From Runella sp. SP2 (GTDB taxonomy: Bacteria; Bacteroidota; Bacteroidia; Cytophagales; Spirosomataceae), in the NCBI RefSeq assembly GCF_003711225.1, contig NZ_CP031030.1, forward strand, positions 7,053,501 through 7,117,500: a stretch of 64,000 bases of DNA, written 5' to 3'. The notes beneath the pieces are model-generated. The model ran no database searches, had not been told where the DNA came from, and worked only from the letters and a program-made list of their open reading frames with translations. Shown here in pieces: positions 26,766 through 35,662 of this stretch. Every line of letters starts with the position of its first letter. The stretch's first letter is position 1. Position numbers and translations under genes: made by a program.

Positions 26766-27112
26766 TTGAAGTATTTCCAAACCCAATGGGCAATAGGCAC
26801 TGCAACAATGACGCCAATGGCATCGGCCAAGGCATCATACAAATCGAAGGTGCGGCCAATGGGCATAATGTACTGCCAAACTTCAATAAATAAGCCATAC
26901 AGACTTCCACCAACAATGACCCACCAAGGGTTAGGTTTGGCCCAATACCAAAGCGCCCCCAATATTCCAAATGCCCCAAAATGGTGAAGTTTGTCAGAGC
27001 CCATTCCATCGGGCATTTCTTGGCGTGGAATAGAGCAAAGCCCCAAAATAACCACCGTCCAAACGATGGCTATATGGGGCTTTGATAGTATGTTTCGAAT
27101 CGCTTGAATCAT
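26750..27112 (-). CDS. VanZ-like membrane protein
   Basis: 120 residues with about four short membrane helices. The family pattern is visible: DKLHHFGAFGILGALWYWA and YGLFIEVWQYIMPIGRTFDLYDALADAIGV. Function unknown for stand-alone VanZ-like proteins. It starts 5 bases after the leuB stop, so it is probably the last gene of the leu transcript. Its final residues (KTYEV) come from a palindromic repeat. Confidence 0.87.
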   Translation of the reverse strand: MIQAIRNILSKPHIAIVWTVVILGLCSIPRQEMPDGMGSDKLHHFGAFGILGALWYWAKPNPWWVIVGGSLYGLFIEVWQYIMPIGRTFDLYDALADAIGVIVAVPIAHWVWKYFKTYEV

Positions 27113-27117
27113 TGATT

Positions 27118-28191
27118 CTACAAATGCTTCAACAACTCAGCGCCCATGGCGTCGGTACCGAGGATTTTGTCGGCAGGGGTTTCGCTGTTGGCGATGTCGC
27201 GCGTACGGAAGCCGTCTTTCAATACTTTGTCAACCGCGGCGATGATGGCGTCTGCTTCGGCTTTTAGGCCAAACGAAATATCCAACAACAACGCTGCCGA
27301 AAGAACAGAGGCCAATGGATTGGCTACGCCTTTGCCTGTGATGTCGTGTGCCGAACCGTGGATAGGCTCATAAACGCCCGTGCTGTCGCCTACCGAGGCC
27401 GAGGCTAACATCCCCATCGAGCCTGCGATTTGGCTGGCTTCGTCGGTCAAAATATCCCCGAAAAGGTTACCCGTTACCACTACGTCAAAACGACGCGGGT
27501 CTTTGATGAGCAACATCGCAGCGGCGTCAATGAATTGGTGTTCTACTTCAACGTCAGGATATTCGGGAGCGATTTTTTGAATCACTTCGCGCCACAAACG
27601 GCTCGATTCCAGTACGTTGGCTTTATCAACTGACATCAATTTTTTGCTACGCGTACGAGCCGCTTCAAATGCCTTACGGGCGATGCGCTCTACTTCGTAT
27701 TTGCTATAAATCATGGTGTCGTAAGCCGTGTTGCCGTCGTCGAGGCGCTCACGTTTTCCAAAATACACGTCGCCCGTCAATTCGCGGAAGAAAAGGATAT
27801 CGCTGCCTTTAAGGATTTCGGGTTTGATACTAGAGGCTTCCAACAACTCGTCGAACAACTTGATAGGGCGGAGATTGGCATACAAGCCAAGTTCTTTCCG
27901 CATTTTCAACAAACCTTGTTCTGGACGTACTTTGGCCGAAGGGTCGTTGTCGTATTTTGGGTGACCTACGGCGCCAAACAAGATGGCGTCCGAAGCGCGC
28001 ATTTTTACGAGTGTTTCTTCGGGAAGCGGGTCACCCGTGGCTTCGATGGCTACGTGGCCGATGAGGGCTTCGTCGTAGGTAAATTCGTGGCCGAATTTTT
28101 CGGCGATACGGTCTAGTACTTGTTTACCAACCGTGGTAACTTCTTGCCCGATTCCATCACCGGGTACGATAAGGATGTGTTTTTTTGCCAT
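27118..28191 (-). CDS. leuB: 3-isopropylmalate dehydrogenase
   Basis: 357 residues. It oxidises and decarboxylates 3-isopropylmalate to 2-oxoisocaproate with NAD, the third step of leucine synthesis, in the cytosol. Visible: the N-terminal LIVPGDGIGQEVTTVGKQVL, the substrate-binding RPEQGLLKMRKELGLYANLRP, the metal-site NLFGDILTDEASQIAGSMGM and the NAD-site EPIHGSAHDITGKGVANP. It is separated from leuA by a GxxExxY cassette whose end is 15 bases from this ATG, so expression may depend on read-through of, or a promoter within, that insert. Confidence 0.97.
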   Translation of the reverse strand: MAKKHILIVPGDGIGQEVTTVGKQVLDRIAEKFGHEFTYDEALIGHVAIEATGDPLPEETLVKMRASDAILFGAVGHPKYDNDPSAKVRPEQGLLKMRKELGLYANLRPIKLFDELLEASSIKPEILKGSDILFFRELTGDVYFGKRERLDDGNTAYDTMIYSKYEVERIARKAFEAARTRSKKLMSVDKANVLESSRLWREVIQKIAPEYPDVEVEHQFIDAAAMLLIKDPRRFDVVVTGNLFGDILTDEASQIAGSMGMLASASVGDSTGVYEPIHGSAHDITGKGVANPLASVLSAALLLDISFGLKAEADAIIAAVDKVLKDGFRTRDIANSETPADKILGTDAMGAELLKHL

Positions 28192-28206
28192 TTGTAATTT
28201 TGAGTT

Positions 28207-28679
28207 TTAACCACTGAGTTACACGGAGCGGTCCACCGCAGCGGTTTTTCACCGAGTTTCACAGAGTTTTATAATACGTATCTTTTGATGCCGTTCCGTA
28301 AGCTGCTTACATTAAAATTCATCAAATACCCAATTTTGTACTCACCTAAACGCATATAAGTCAACACTTGGGCTGTGTGGACATCATTTAAAGCTTCTAC
28401 TGATTTCAATTCTAAGACAATTGATTTTTCAACCAAAATATCAATTCGATATCCACACTCAAGTTTTACTTCTTCAAAAATTAGGGGCATTGGTTTCTCT
28501 TTTTCAACAAATAACCCTGCTGTTTGTAGTTTGTAAGCTAAACATTCTTTGTAAGCACTCTCTAAAAGGCCAGGGCCTAACTTTGTATGCACTTCATAAG
28601 CACATTTTAAAATATTGCCTGTAAGATTATCAAACTCCGTATAACTCCGTGCCATAACTCTGTGATACTCCGTGGTTAA
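28207..28679 (-). mobile_element. GxxExxY cassette with terminal inverted repeats
   Basis: The ends 28207-28228 (TTAACCACTGAGTTACACGG...) and 28658-28679 (complement of TTAACCACGGAGTATCACAG...) are inverted repeats matching at 18 of 22 positions. The cassette fills the leuB-leuA gap almost exactly, lying 15 bases from the leuB start and 11 bases from the leuA stop. Inside are a single gene (28269-28655) and further degenerate CACGGAG/CACAGAG units. It has no transposase gene. Confidence 0.6.
28269..28655 (-). CDS. GxxExxY protein, PD-(D/E)XK nuclease-like
   Basis: 128 residues. The family signature is G-L-L-E-S-A-Y with GPG before it; the nuclease-like core is RIDILVEKSIVLELKS (Asp, then E-x-K), as in the PD-(D/E)XK superfamily. 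Biochemical function is unknown. The first residues, MARSYTEF, are encoded by the CACGGAG-type terminal repeat of the cassette, so the gene start and the repeat evolved together. It interrupts the leu operon in the same direction as its neighbours. Confidence 0.88.
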   Translation of the reverse strand: MARSYTEFDNLTGNILKCAYEVHTKLGPGLLESAYKECLAYKLQTAGLFVEKEKPMPLIFEEVKLECGYRIDILVEKSIVLELKSVEALNDVHTAQVLTYMRLGEYKIGYLMNFNVSSLRNGIKRYVL

Positions 28680-28690
28680 TCAATTGTCTT

Positions 28691-30247
28691 TTAAAGCGAA
28701 ATCAAGTTCAGCATTTTTTGCGTGGCTTTGATGGCCGAAACCGTTTGGTCAGAGTCTAAGCCTCTGGTCTTGAATTCTTTGGCGTTCCAATTCCACGTAA
28801 TGACCGTTTCGCAAAGGGCATCCGTCTTTCCACCCGTTGGGATACGGACGGCGTAGTCGGTCAGCAAAGGAAGTTCAAGGCTTTTCTTGGCATAAATCTT
28901 CTTCAACGCATTCATAAACGCATCGTACTGACCATCGCCTTGGGCGCTTTCTTCAAACGTCTCGTCCTCAATTTTGAGCTTGAGCGTCGCCGAAGGACGG
29001 AGGTCTTTGGAGTGCGTCAGAACATAATTGAGAATCTCAATCTTAAACTCAATCGCATTGGTATCCAACACGTCTGAAATAATGTACGGCAGGTCTTCCT
29101 GCGTCACTACTTCTTTGCGGTCGCCGAGTTCGATGATACGCTGCGTTACCTTTTTGAGGTCTTCGTCAGAAAGTTTGATGCCCAATTCGCGAAGGTTATT
29201 CTCGATATTGGCCTTGCCCGAGGTTTTACCCAACGCATACGAACGCTTCCGCCCGAAACGCTCAGGCATCAACTCGTTGAAATAGAGGTTGTTTTTCTTG
29301 TCGCCGTCAGCGTGAATACCCGCCGTTTGGGTAAACACGTTATCCCCAACAATAGGTTTATTGGCAGGAATCCGCAGCCCCGAAAAGGTTTCAACGATTT
29401 TGCTCACCGAAAACAATGACTCTTCCACGACGCCCGTTTGCATTTCTGGCATGAAGTCTTTCAATACCGCAATGGCACTGGCCAATGGGGCATTACCTGC
29501 ACGCTCGCCCATACCGTTGACGGTCAAGTGCAAACCATGTGCCCCTGCCCGCACGGCTTCCATGACGTTGGCAATGCCGAGGTCATAGTCGTTGTGCGCG
29601 TGGAAATCGAAGTGGTGATTGGGGTAGCGCTCCACAATTGCCTTGATGTACGAATACGATTCGGCGGGCGTCAGTACGCCTAACGTATCGGGAAGCAACA
29701 CCCGTAGAATCGGCTGGGTAGTCAGAAAATCAAGGAATTGAAATACATATTCGGGTGAATTGCGCATTCCATTGCTCCAATCTTCGAGGTAAACATTGGC
29801 CGAAATTCCTTTCGATTGTGCCGATTGGATTACTTTTTGGATGTCAGCAAAATGGGCTTCGGGTGTTTTTTTGAGTTGGTGTGTCAAGTGATTGAGCGAC
29901 CCTTTGGTAAGAAGGTTCATTACTTTTGCTCCCGACTCAAGCATCCAATCAATAGAAGCTTCGCCATCGACAAAAGTAAGCACTTCTACTTTGTCGAGGT
30001 AGCCATTTTCTTGTGCCCACTTCGTAATTTTTTGTACTGCTTTTAGCTCCCCCGCCGATACCCGCGCCGAAGCAATTTCAATACGATCCACCTTGACTTC
30101 TGTAAGGAGCAACTGCGCCAAAGCCAGTTTCTCCGAAGCCGAAAAAGACACCCCGCTGGTCTGTTCACCGTCGCGGAGTGTCGTATCCATTATTTCAATG
30201 TAGCCCCCCTGCCCCCGATGGGGGAGCTGTTTTTTCTCATTCCTCAT
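28691..30247 (-). CDS. leuA: 2-isopropylmalate synthase
   Basis: 518 residues from ATG 30247. It condenses 2-oxoisovalerate with acetyl-CoA, the committed leucine step. Visible: HMGL-like barrel start YIEIMDTTLRDGEQTSG, metal ligands in FDFHAHNDYDLG and the site loop NGMGERAGNAPL, TAGIHADGDKK, and a C-terminal regulatory domain (TDYAVRIPTGGKTDALCETVITW). The related citramalate-synthase activity cannot be excluded. ATG 30190 would cut the first beta strand, so 30247 is chosen; residues QLPHRGQGG are then encoded by a GC-rich intergenic repeat. Confidence 0.92.
   Translation of the reverse strand: MRNEKKQLPHRGQGGYIEIMDTTLRDGEQTSGVSFSASEKLALAQLLLTEVKVDRIEIASARVSAGELKAVQKITKWAQENGYLDKVEVLTFVDGEASIDWMLESGAKVMNLLTKGSLNHLTHQLKKTPEAHFADIQKVIQSAQSKGISANVYLEDWSNGMRNSPEYVFQFLDFLTTQPILRVLLPDTLGVLTPAESYSYIKAIVERYPNHHFDFHAHNDYDLGIANVMEAVRAGAHGLHLTVNGMGERAGNAPLASAIAVLKDFMPEMQTGVVEESLFSVSKIVETFSGLRIPANKPIVGDNVFTQTAGIHADGDKKNNLYFNELMPERFGRKRSYALGKTSGKANIENNLRELGIKLSDEDLKKVTQRIIELGDRKEVVTQEDLPYIISDVLDTNAIEFKIEILNYVLTHSKDLRPSATLKLKIEDETFEESAQGDGQYDAFMNALKKIYAKKSLELPLLTDYAVRIPTGGKTDALCETVITWNWNAKEFKTRGLDSDQTVSAIKATQKMLNLISL
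30201..30229. repeat. GC-rich CCCCC-GGGGG repeat, copy inside the leuA start
   Basis: Plus strand TAGCCCCCCTGCCCCC then GATGGGGGAGCTG. It is an inverted relative of 30284-30311, a type of intergenic repeat seen widely in Bacteroidota (AGCCCCCTAACCCCC...GGGGG). Here it is translated as part of the LeuA N-terminus. Confidence 0.65.
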
Positions 30248-30283
30248 TACTTGTTTACTATTAATTTTCAACATTTTGAAATA

Positions 30284-30311
30284 GTGCCCCCATTGGGGGT
30301 TAGGGGGCTTA
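30284..30311. repeat. GC-rich CCCCC-GGGGG repeat, copy at the leuD end
   Basis: Plus strand GTGCCCCCATTGGGGG then TTAGGGGGCTTA. It is inverted relative to 30201-30229, about 55 bases away, so the leuD-leuA junction RNA could fold into a long stem. The TAA stop of leuD lies in its edge. Confidence 0.65.
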
Positions 30312-30905
30312 GTAAGGCCGAGCGGCTTCAAATACGCCGATTTCCTCTTTCATGGCTTGTAGATAGTCGATATCGTCGTAACCATTGATGAGGTTGTGTT
30401 TTTTGTAGCCATTGATGGCAAATGACTCCGATTCGCCCGTCGCAACAATCGTGATGGTTTGTTCAGGAAGGTTGACCGTCAACTCAGCGTTGGCATCTTT
30501 TTCGATGGCTTGGAATATTTTATCCAAAAACTCAGGACTTACTGTTACGGGCAAAATTCCTACGTTGATGGCGTTGTTTTTGAAGATATCGGCAAAAAAG
30601 CTAGATACCACGCAACGGAACCCGTAATCGTAGATAGCCCAGGCAGCGTGCTCGCGGCTCGAACCGCTTCCGAAGTTGCGGCCTCCTACTAAGATTTTAC
30701 CGCTGTACAAAGGATTGTTTAAAACGAAATCGGCCTTGGGCGTATCGTCGCCGTTGTAGCGCCAATCGCGGAAAAGGTTGTCGCCGAATCCCTTGCGCTC
30801 AGTGGCTTTCAAGAAACGAGCAGGGATGATTTGGTCAGTGTCCACGTTTTCCAACGGAAGCGGCACTGCCGAACTGGTTAGTATGGTGAATTTATCGTAT
30901 GCCAT
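30309..30905 (-). CDS. leuD: 3-isopropylmalate dehydratase small subunit
   Basis: 198 residues. With LeuC it isomerises 2- to 3-isopropylmalate. The swivelling-domain signature is clear: PLENVDTDQIIPARFLK and GGRNFGSGSSREHAAWAI. Immediately downstream of leuC (65 bases) and upstream of leuA in the same direction. Its stop codon lies at the edge of a GC-rich repeat. Confidence 0.97.
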   Translation of the reverse strand: MAYDKFTILTSSAVPLPLENVDTDQIIPARFLKATERKGFGDNLFRDWRYNGDDTPKADFVLNNPLYSGKILVGGRNFGSGSSREHAAWAIYDYGFRCVVSSFFADIFKNNAINVGILPVTVSPEFLDKIFQAIEKDANAELTVNLPEQTITIVATGESESFAINGYKKHNLINGYDDIDYLQAMKEEIGVFEAARPY

Positions 30906-30970
30906 GATGAGTGATTATTAGACCCTTTGCAGGGTGACAAATACTGGGTGATAATGTATGCGCAATAGAA

Positions 30971-32380
30971 CTACAAAAACTCCCGTGGGTCAGTGACTTT
31001 ACCCGTAATAGCGGCGGCAGCGGCTACCAATGGGCTGGCCAACAAGGTACGTGCTCCTGGGCCTTGGCGACCTTCGAAGTTACGGTTAGAGGTACTTACG
31101 GCATACTTGCCCGCAGGAATTTTGTCGTCGTTCATGGCCAAGCAAGCCGAGCAGCCTGGCTGGCGCAATTGGAAACCTGCTTCGGTCAAAATATCCAAAA
31201 TACCTTCTTCTTGGATTTGGGCTTCTACAATGTGCGAGCCCGGTACTAACCAAGCCGTTACGTTGTCGGCTTTTTTACGGCCTTTTACCACCGATGCAAA
31301 CGCGCGGAAGTCTTCAATGCGGCCGTTGGTACAGCTTCCCAAGAAGACGAAATCAATGGCTTTGCCCAAAATACTTTCGTCTTCGGCAAATCCCATGTAG
31401 TTCAATGACTTAGCATAAGAAGCAGCGCCGTCAAGTACATCGGCAGCTTTCGGGATGTGTTTGGTAATACCCGTTCCTAAGCCTGGGTTGGTTCCGTAGG
31501 TGATTTGTGGCTCAATGTCGGCCGCATCGTAGGTATATTCCAAGTCGAATGCAGCACCTTCGTCGGTTTTGAGGGTTTGCCAGTACGCCACGGCATTTTC
31601 CCAAGCTTCGCCTTTGGGTGATTGTTCACGGCCATTGAGGTAAGCAAATGTTTTTTCGTCGGGGGCAATCATACCACCACGCGCACCCATTTCAATCGAC
31701 ATGTTACAAACCGTCATACGGCCTTCCATGCTCATGTTTTCAAATACATCACCTGCGTATTCTACGAAGTAACCCGTAGCACCACTGGCCGAAATTTGAG
31801 AAATAATGTACAATACCGCATCTTTTGGAAGGACACCTTTGCCCAACGCACCGTTGATAGTAATGCGCATTTTCTTTGGTTTGGGCTGCATGATACACTG
31901 CGATGCCAATACCATTTCTACTTCTGAGGTACCAATACCGAAGGCAATCGCTCCAAACGCTCCGTGGGTAGAAGTGTGTGAGTCACCACAAACAATCGTC
32001 ATACCAGGGAGAGTAATACCATTTTCTGGCCCAACTACGTGTACGATACCGTTTTTTTGATGGCCCAAGCCCCAGTGCGAAATACCGTATTTAGCGGTGT
32101 TGGTTTCCAACGCCTTGAGCTGATTGGCCGAAAGTGGGTCAGCGACTGGCAAGTGTTGGTTGATGGTAGGGGTGTTGTGGTCGGCCGTGGCAAACGTACG
32201 GTTCGGGAACAACACACCAATGCCTCTGCTTTCCAAGCCCAAAAACGCTACGGGGCTGGTTACTTCGTGAATAAAGTGGCGGTCGATGAACAATACATCG
32301 GGACCGTCTGCAATCTTGCGGACAACGTGCGCATCCCACACTTTGTCGAAGAGAGTTGTTGGTTGGTTTGACATATCCAT
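30971..32380 (-). CDS. leuC: 3-isopropylmalate dehydratase large subunit
   Basis: 469 residues from ATG 32380; ATG 32374 is equally possible. It binds the [4Fe-4S] cluster of the isomerase. The cluster cysteines are in [13 protein letters not shown] and [11 protein letters not shown]; substrate residues are in [25 protein letters not shown] longer open frame to 32482 overlaps the AraC gene and lacks conservation-like features. It heads the leuCDAB group, behind an AraC gene in the same orientation. Confidence 0.97.
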   Translation of the reverse strand: MDMSNQPTTLFDKVWDAHVVRKIADGPDVLFIDRHFIHEVTSPVAFLGLESRGIGVLFPNRTFATADHNTPTINQHLPVADPLSANQLKALETNTAKYGISHWGLGHQKNGIVHVVGPENGITLPGMTIVCGDSHTSTHGAFGAIAFGIGTSEVEMVLASQCIMQPKPKKMRITINGALGKGVLPKDAVLYIISQISASGATGYFVEYAGDVFENMSMEGRMTVCNMSIEMGARGGMIAPDEKTFAYLNGREQSPKGEAWENAVAYWQTLKTDEGAAFDLEYTYDAADIEPQITYGTNPGLGTGITKHIPKAADVLDGAASYAKSLNYMGFAEDESILGKAIDFVFLGSCTNGRIEDFRAFASVVKGRKKADNVTAWLVPGSHIVEAQIQEEGILDILTEAGFQLRQPGCSACLAMNDDKIPAGKYAVSTSNRNFEGRQGPGARTLLASPLVAAAAAITGKVTDPREFL

Positions 32381-32478
32381 TTTGAGATTAATGCAATGGG
32401 AGAATAATACGTTACAAAATTGCAGGAATCTTCTCAAAGTGACATGACGCCCTTCGCTCAAACAATAGCGATTTTGGT

Positions 32479-33321
32479 TCAATTGTATTTTTTTGGCGTA
32501 AAACCGTATTTTTCTTTATAGGCTTTGATAAAATGAGAAACACTCTCATAGCCAATTTCCATACTGACTTCCGACACGTTTTTGTTGGCGTTTTTGAGTA
32601 AGAAAGCCGCTTGTTCTAGGCGTTTTTGTTTGATCCAATGAGCAGGTGAGGTATTAAATTGGGCTTCAAACTCGCGCTTAAATGCGGATAAACTTCGCCC
32701 TGAAAGATGCGCTAATTCGCTTATGGTCAACGGTTTTAGGTAGTAGTTGTTGAGCAGATATTCCAAGTCCGTTTTTTGCCCTTTGTAAATATTAAACAAA
32801 ATGGTTTTGAGTTGACTGGAGCCGTCGATTTCCAACAAATGAAGCAGCAATTCCTGAAACTTGAGTCGTAAAAATTGATTCAAGTAGGGCGTTTGTGAGT
32901 TGAAATAGGGAAAGAGAGAATCAATAAATTTCTCGAAAGCCGAAGAGGAGTGCAGCACTAAAATTGGTTGAGGGTTTTCGACGTCTGCTTTGTCAAACAA
33001 TGTTTGGTTTTGGCTTACAAACTCTTTCAGTAGCTTCTCGTGGAAGAAAAAAACAAGGCTGCGGTAGTCGCTTCCGATGGATTCGTTCATGGAATAGCAG
33101 CCCCGTTGGAAAAACAAAATTTGCCCCTTGCGAACGTGCAGGTCTTGGTTGGGGGAGATAAATTTCTTTTCTCCTTCCAGCACGACAACGACGGCATGTT
33201 CTTCAAAGAAAATCTCGTTACGCTCGGGATACACATCGCTTCGGTAGGCCACAAAAGTCGTGTCCTGAATTTTCAGAGACTGAAACTGTTGGGCGCTGAT
33301 GGAAGAAGGGACGCGAAGCAT
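32479..33321 (-). CDS. AraC-family transcriptional regulator
   Basis: 280 residues. A cupin-like N-terminal domain ([31 protein letters not shown]) precedes the AraC DNA-binding domain: [34 protein letters not shown] and [31 protein letters not shown]. It lies 98 bases upstream of leuC in the same direction. Whether it controls the leu genes is unknown; the location between TA genes and leu genes would also suit an accessory insertion. Confidence 0.9.
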   Translation of the reverse strand: MLRVPSSISAQQFQSLKIQDTTFVAYRSDVYPERNEIFFEEHAVVVVLEGEKKFISPNQDLHVRKGQILFFQRGCYSMNESIGSDYRSLVFFFHEKLLKEFVSQNQTLFDKADVENPQPILVLHSSSAFEKFIDSLFPYFNSQTPYLNQFLRLKFQELLLHLLEIDGSSQLKTILFNIYKGQKTDLEYLLNNYYLKPLTISELAHLSGRSLSAFKREFEAQFNTSPAHWIKQKRLEQAAFLLKNANKNVSEVSMEIGYESVSHFIKAYKEKYGFTPKKYN

Positions 33322-33348
33322 TGGGGGGCGGTTATCGGTTAATGGTTA

Positions 33349-33576
33349 TCAGTTATCCGACGGAAACGCGCCACCTTTTTTCAGAGCCTCGTATTCGTCG
33401 CCGATGGCTTTGTATTGGGATACCAAAAACTTCTGTAATTCTTCATTGAATACTTTTTTGTCGGTTTCCGAAAGAGAATCGTATAAGTCTTTCAATTCTT
33501 GGTTGATGGCCGCTTTCTCGGCTTCGTCGCGCGCATTGATGGCACGCACGTGGTATTTTCTGAAATCAAAATTCAT
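33349..33576 (-). CDS. Small helical hypothetical protein
   Basis: 75 residues, highly charged and helical (AINARDEAEKAAINQELKDL, then SETDKKVFNEELQKFLVSQY). The ATG overlaps the stop of the HepT-like gene by 4 bases, which suggests translational coupling. No family recognised; it could belong to the TA operon or be a housekeeping remnant between TA and AraC genes. Confidence 0.65.
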   Translation of the reverse strand: MNFDFRKYHVRAINARDEAEKAAINQELKDLYDSLSETDKKVFNEELQKFLVSQYKAIGDEYEALKKGGAFPSDN

Positions 33577-33923
33577 TGGTTAGTTCTTTCTTGTTCAAGT
33601 ATGATATCAATCCACTCTTTTGCATTAGGTACTTCTTCTTGAATAGCATCCCAAACCAAACTATAATCAACTTGGAAATACTGATGAATGAGTATATCGC
33701 GTAGCCCAGCCATACTACGCCATTCTACCTCTGGATATTTATAGCGAATTTCATCGGGTACTTTTTTCGCAGCTTCTCCGATAATTTCCAGACTTCGTAG
33801 AAAAGCTCTATTGATAAAATCGTCATTAAGGAACGTTTCGTAGTCTATTTTTTTACTATTACTGACTAAAAAAACTAACTCCTTTTGGATATGCTCCAAG
33901 TATTCAATCAGTGAAGGAGACAT
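33573..33923 (-). CDS. hepT: HepT-like toxin (DUF86)
   Basis: 116 residues, all-helical. The diagnostic R-x4-H-x-Y motif is present as RDILIHQY, and the helix SLEIIGEAAKKVPDE is typical. HepT proteins are HEPN-fold RNases or targets of AMPylation by the paired MntA. It overlaps the upstream MntA-like gene by 20 bases, the usual order for the pair. Confidence 0.9.
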   Translation of the reverse strand: MSPSLIEYLEHIQKELVFLVSNSKKIDYETFLNDDFINRAFLRSLEIIGEAAKKVPDEIRYKYPEVEWRSMAGLRDILIHQYFQVDYSLVWDAIQEEVPNAKEWIDIILEQERTNQ

Positions 33924-34221
33924 ATTCTATTTCTTTTTCGATTTCACGTTGCACAAAAGGAGCTATACCTTCCCAAGTCAGTAAGTCTATTTTTCGTTGA
34001 GTTACTTCTTCTAAAAGGGTAGCGAGTTTTATCAAGTTTTTGTATTTCTTCATACCGTCTTTAAATTCCACCAAAAAATCAATATCGCTTTCTTGGTTCT
34101 GTTCGTTACGCACAAAAGAACCGAATAAGCCCAGACGAGTTGCCCCAAATTGCTGAATATTGCTTTTATATTGACTGATAAGGTCAAATAATTGAGCTTT
34201 ATTTTGGACTGGATTTTGCAT
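33904..34221 (-). CDS. mntA: MntA-like antitoxin nucleotidyltransferase
   Basis: 105 residues with the minimal nucleotidyltransferase signature GSFVRNEQNQESDIDFLVEF (G-S-F, then D-x-D). MntA proteins AMPylate the HepT toxin to silence it. It starts 14 bases after the ilvA stop, so this TA pair sits inside the BCAA gene row. Confidence 0.88.
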   Translation of the reverse strand: MQNPVQNKAQLFDLISQYKSNIQQFGATRLGLFGSFVRNEQNQESDIDFLVEFKDGMKKYKNLIKLATLLEEVTQRKIDLLTWEGIAPFVQREIEKEIEYVSFTD

Positions 34222-34235
34222 AACTTTAATCTATC

Positions 34236-35519
34236 TTAAATCAAAAACTCAAACAAATCAGGTTTATTGTTGATGTACTCAAACTGAATATTGTGCTCTT
34301 TCATACGGGTCAAAAGTGGCTCGAAATCTTCTTTGTTTCTCAGTTCAATCCCCACCAAAGCAGGGCCGCGTTCGCGGGCGGTTTTTTTAGAATATTCAAA
34401 GTGCGCAATGTCGTCGTTGGGGCCAAGTACATGATTTAAAAACTCCTTGAATGCCCCCGAACGCTGCGGAAAGCGAATGATAAAGTAGTGTTTTAGTCCT
34501 TCGTAGAGGAGCGAACGTTCCTTGATTTCTTCGGTACGGGTGATGTCGTTGTTGCCTCCGCCAATCAATAACACTACGTCTTTGCCTTTGATTTCATCTT
34601 TGATTTGGTCAAGCGCGGCTACGGTAAGCGCACCCGCTGGCTCAACGACGATGGCTTCTTCGTTATAAAGTTGCAAAATCGTTGAACAGACCTTTCCTTC
34701 AGGAATGAGCAAAATATCGTCCAAATTTTTCCGACATACTTCAAACGTATGCTCTCCTGCGCGTTTTACGGCGGCTCCGTCCACAAACTTATCGATGTTG
34801 TCGAGCGTGACGACTTGACCTTCTTTGATGGCCGTGTGCATCGTGGGAGAGCCTACGGGTTCTACGCCAATGAGCTTGGTGGCTGGGCTGAGTTGTTTAA
34901 AAACGGTGGTAACGCCTGAAGCCAAACCGCCGCCGCCGATGGCAAAAAGTAGGTAATCAATTTTAAAATCGGCATCGCGGAAAATCTCCAAACCCACAGT
35001 CCCTTGCCCTTCCATGACCTGTACATCGTCAAACGGGTGAATGAACGTAGCAGCGTGGGCTTCGCAAAAATGCTTGGCCGCGTGGTAAGCGTCGTCGTAC
35101 GTATCGCCGTGGAGGACTACTTCAATCTGATTTTTACCAAATAGTTTTACCTGTTTTACCTTTTGAGCGGGTGTCGTGCTGGGCATAAAAATAGTGCCAC
35201 GAACCTGCATTTTGTTGCAAGCATAGGCGACCCCTTGCGCGTGATTTCCTGCGCTGGCGCATACGACTCCTTTTTCGAGGGCTTCGGCCGACAAACTGGC
35301 CATTTTGTTGTACGCTCCCCTGATTTTGTACGAACGCACCACTTGCAAATCTTCACGTTTGAAGTAAATATTGGCTTCGTAGCGCTCCGAAAAGTTAAGA
35401 TTTAACTCCAAATCGGTGTGCTTTACCACTTTACGGATGCGCTCGGCGGCTTGTAATATGTTGTCAAACGTAGGGAAATCTGCGTTTTTGGACTTGTGTT
35501 TGTCAGATGCGAGGCTCAT
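34236..35519 (-). CDS. ilvA: Threonine dehydratase (threonine ammonia-lyase), biosynthetic
   Basis: 427 residues from ATG 35519. It converts threonine to 2-oxobutanoate, the entry to isoleucine. The PLP lysine is in VRSYKIRGAYNKM; the phosphate loop is AIGGGGLASG; a C-terminal ACT-like regulatory domain follows from about residue 335 (HYFIIRFPQRSGAFKEFLNHVLGPNDDI). An open frame continues to ATG 35606 across a GC-rich hairpin; that extension is unlikely to be coding. Downstream of ilvC in the same direction. Confidence 0.95.
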   Translation of the reverse strand: MSLASDKHKSKNADFPTFDNILQAAERIRKVVKHTDLELNLNFSERYEANIYFKREDLQVVRSYKIRGAYNKMASLSAEALEKGVVCASAGNHAQGVAYACNKMQVRGTIFMPSTTPAQKVKQVKLFGKNQIEVVLHGDTYDDAYHAAKHFCEAHAATFIHPFDDVQVMEGQGTVGLEIFRDADFKIDYLLFAIGGGGLASGVTTVFKQLSPATKLIGVEPVGSPTMHTAIKEGQVVTLDNIDKFVDGAAVKRAGEHTFEVCRKNLDDILLIPEGKVCSTILQLYNEEAIVVEPAGALTVAALDQIKDEIKGKDVVLLIGGGNNDITRTEEIKERSLLYEGLKHYFIIRFPQRSGAFKEFLNHVLGPNDDIAHFEYSKKTARERGPALVGIELRNKEDFEPLLTRMKEHNIQFEYINNKPDLFEFLI

Positions 35520-35546
35520 AGAAACAGATGAAGTTGGGATAATTGC

Positions 35547-35581
35547 AAAATCCCCCGAAGTTACACAACTCGGGGGATTTT
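35547..35581. terminator. Hairpin with T/A-flanked GC stem between ilvC and ilvA
   Basis: AAAATCCCCCG (35547-35557) and CGGGGGATTTT (35571-35581) form an 11-bp stem with a 13-base loop. Only four T follow on either strand. It lies 28 bases before the ilvA ATG and could be a weak terminator or attenuator; no leader peptide was found next to it. Confidence 0.5.
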
Positions 35582-35609
35582 CTATATTCTCAAATGAAGA
35601 TACCATAAC

Positions 35610-35655
35610 AACCTCGGTAAGGTTTTGAACGGGACGTCCAATTCTTACCGAGGTT
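35610..35655. repeat. Palindromic repeat, ACCT-AGGTTTTGAA family
   Basis: AACCTCGGTAAG (35610-35621) and CTTACCGAGGTT (35644-35655) are perfect 12-base arms around a 22-base centre containing GGACGTCC. Related to palindromes at 4280 and 26720. It lies 7 bases behind the ilvC stop. Confidence 0.7.
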
Positions 35656-35662
35656 AATACTA

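Noticed and set aside
32381..32478. Leucine leader peptide or attenuator before leuC
   Set aside because: Searched the minus strand for a Leu-rich short ORF and a terminator/antiterminator pair; none found.
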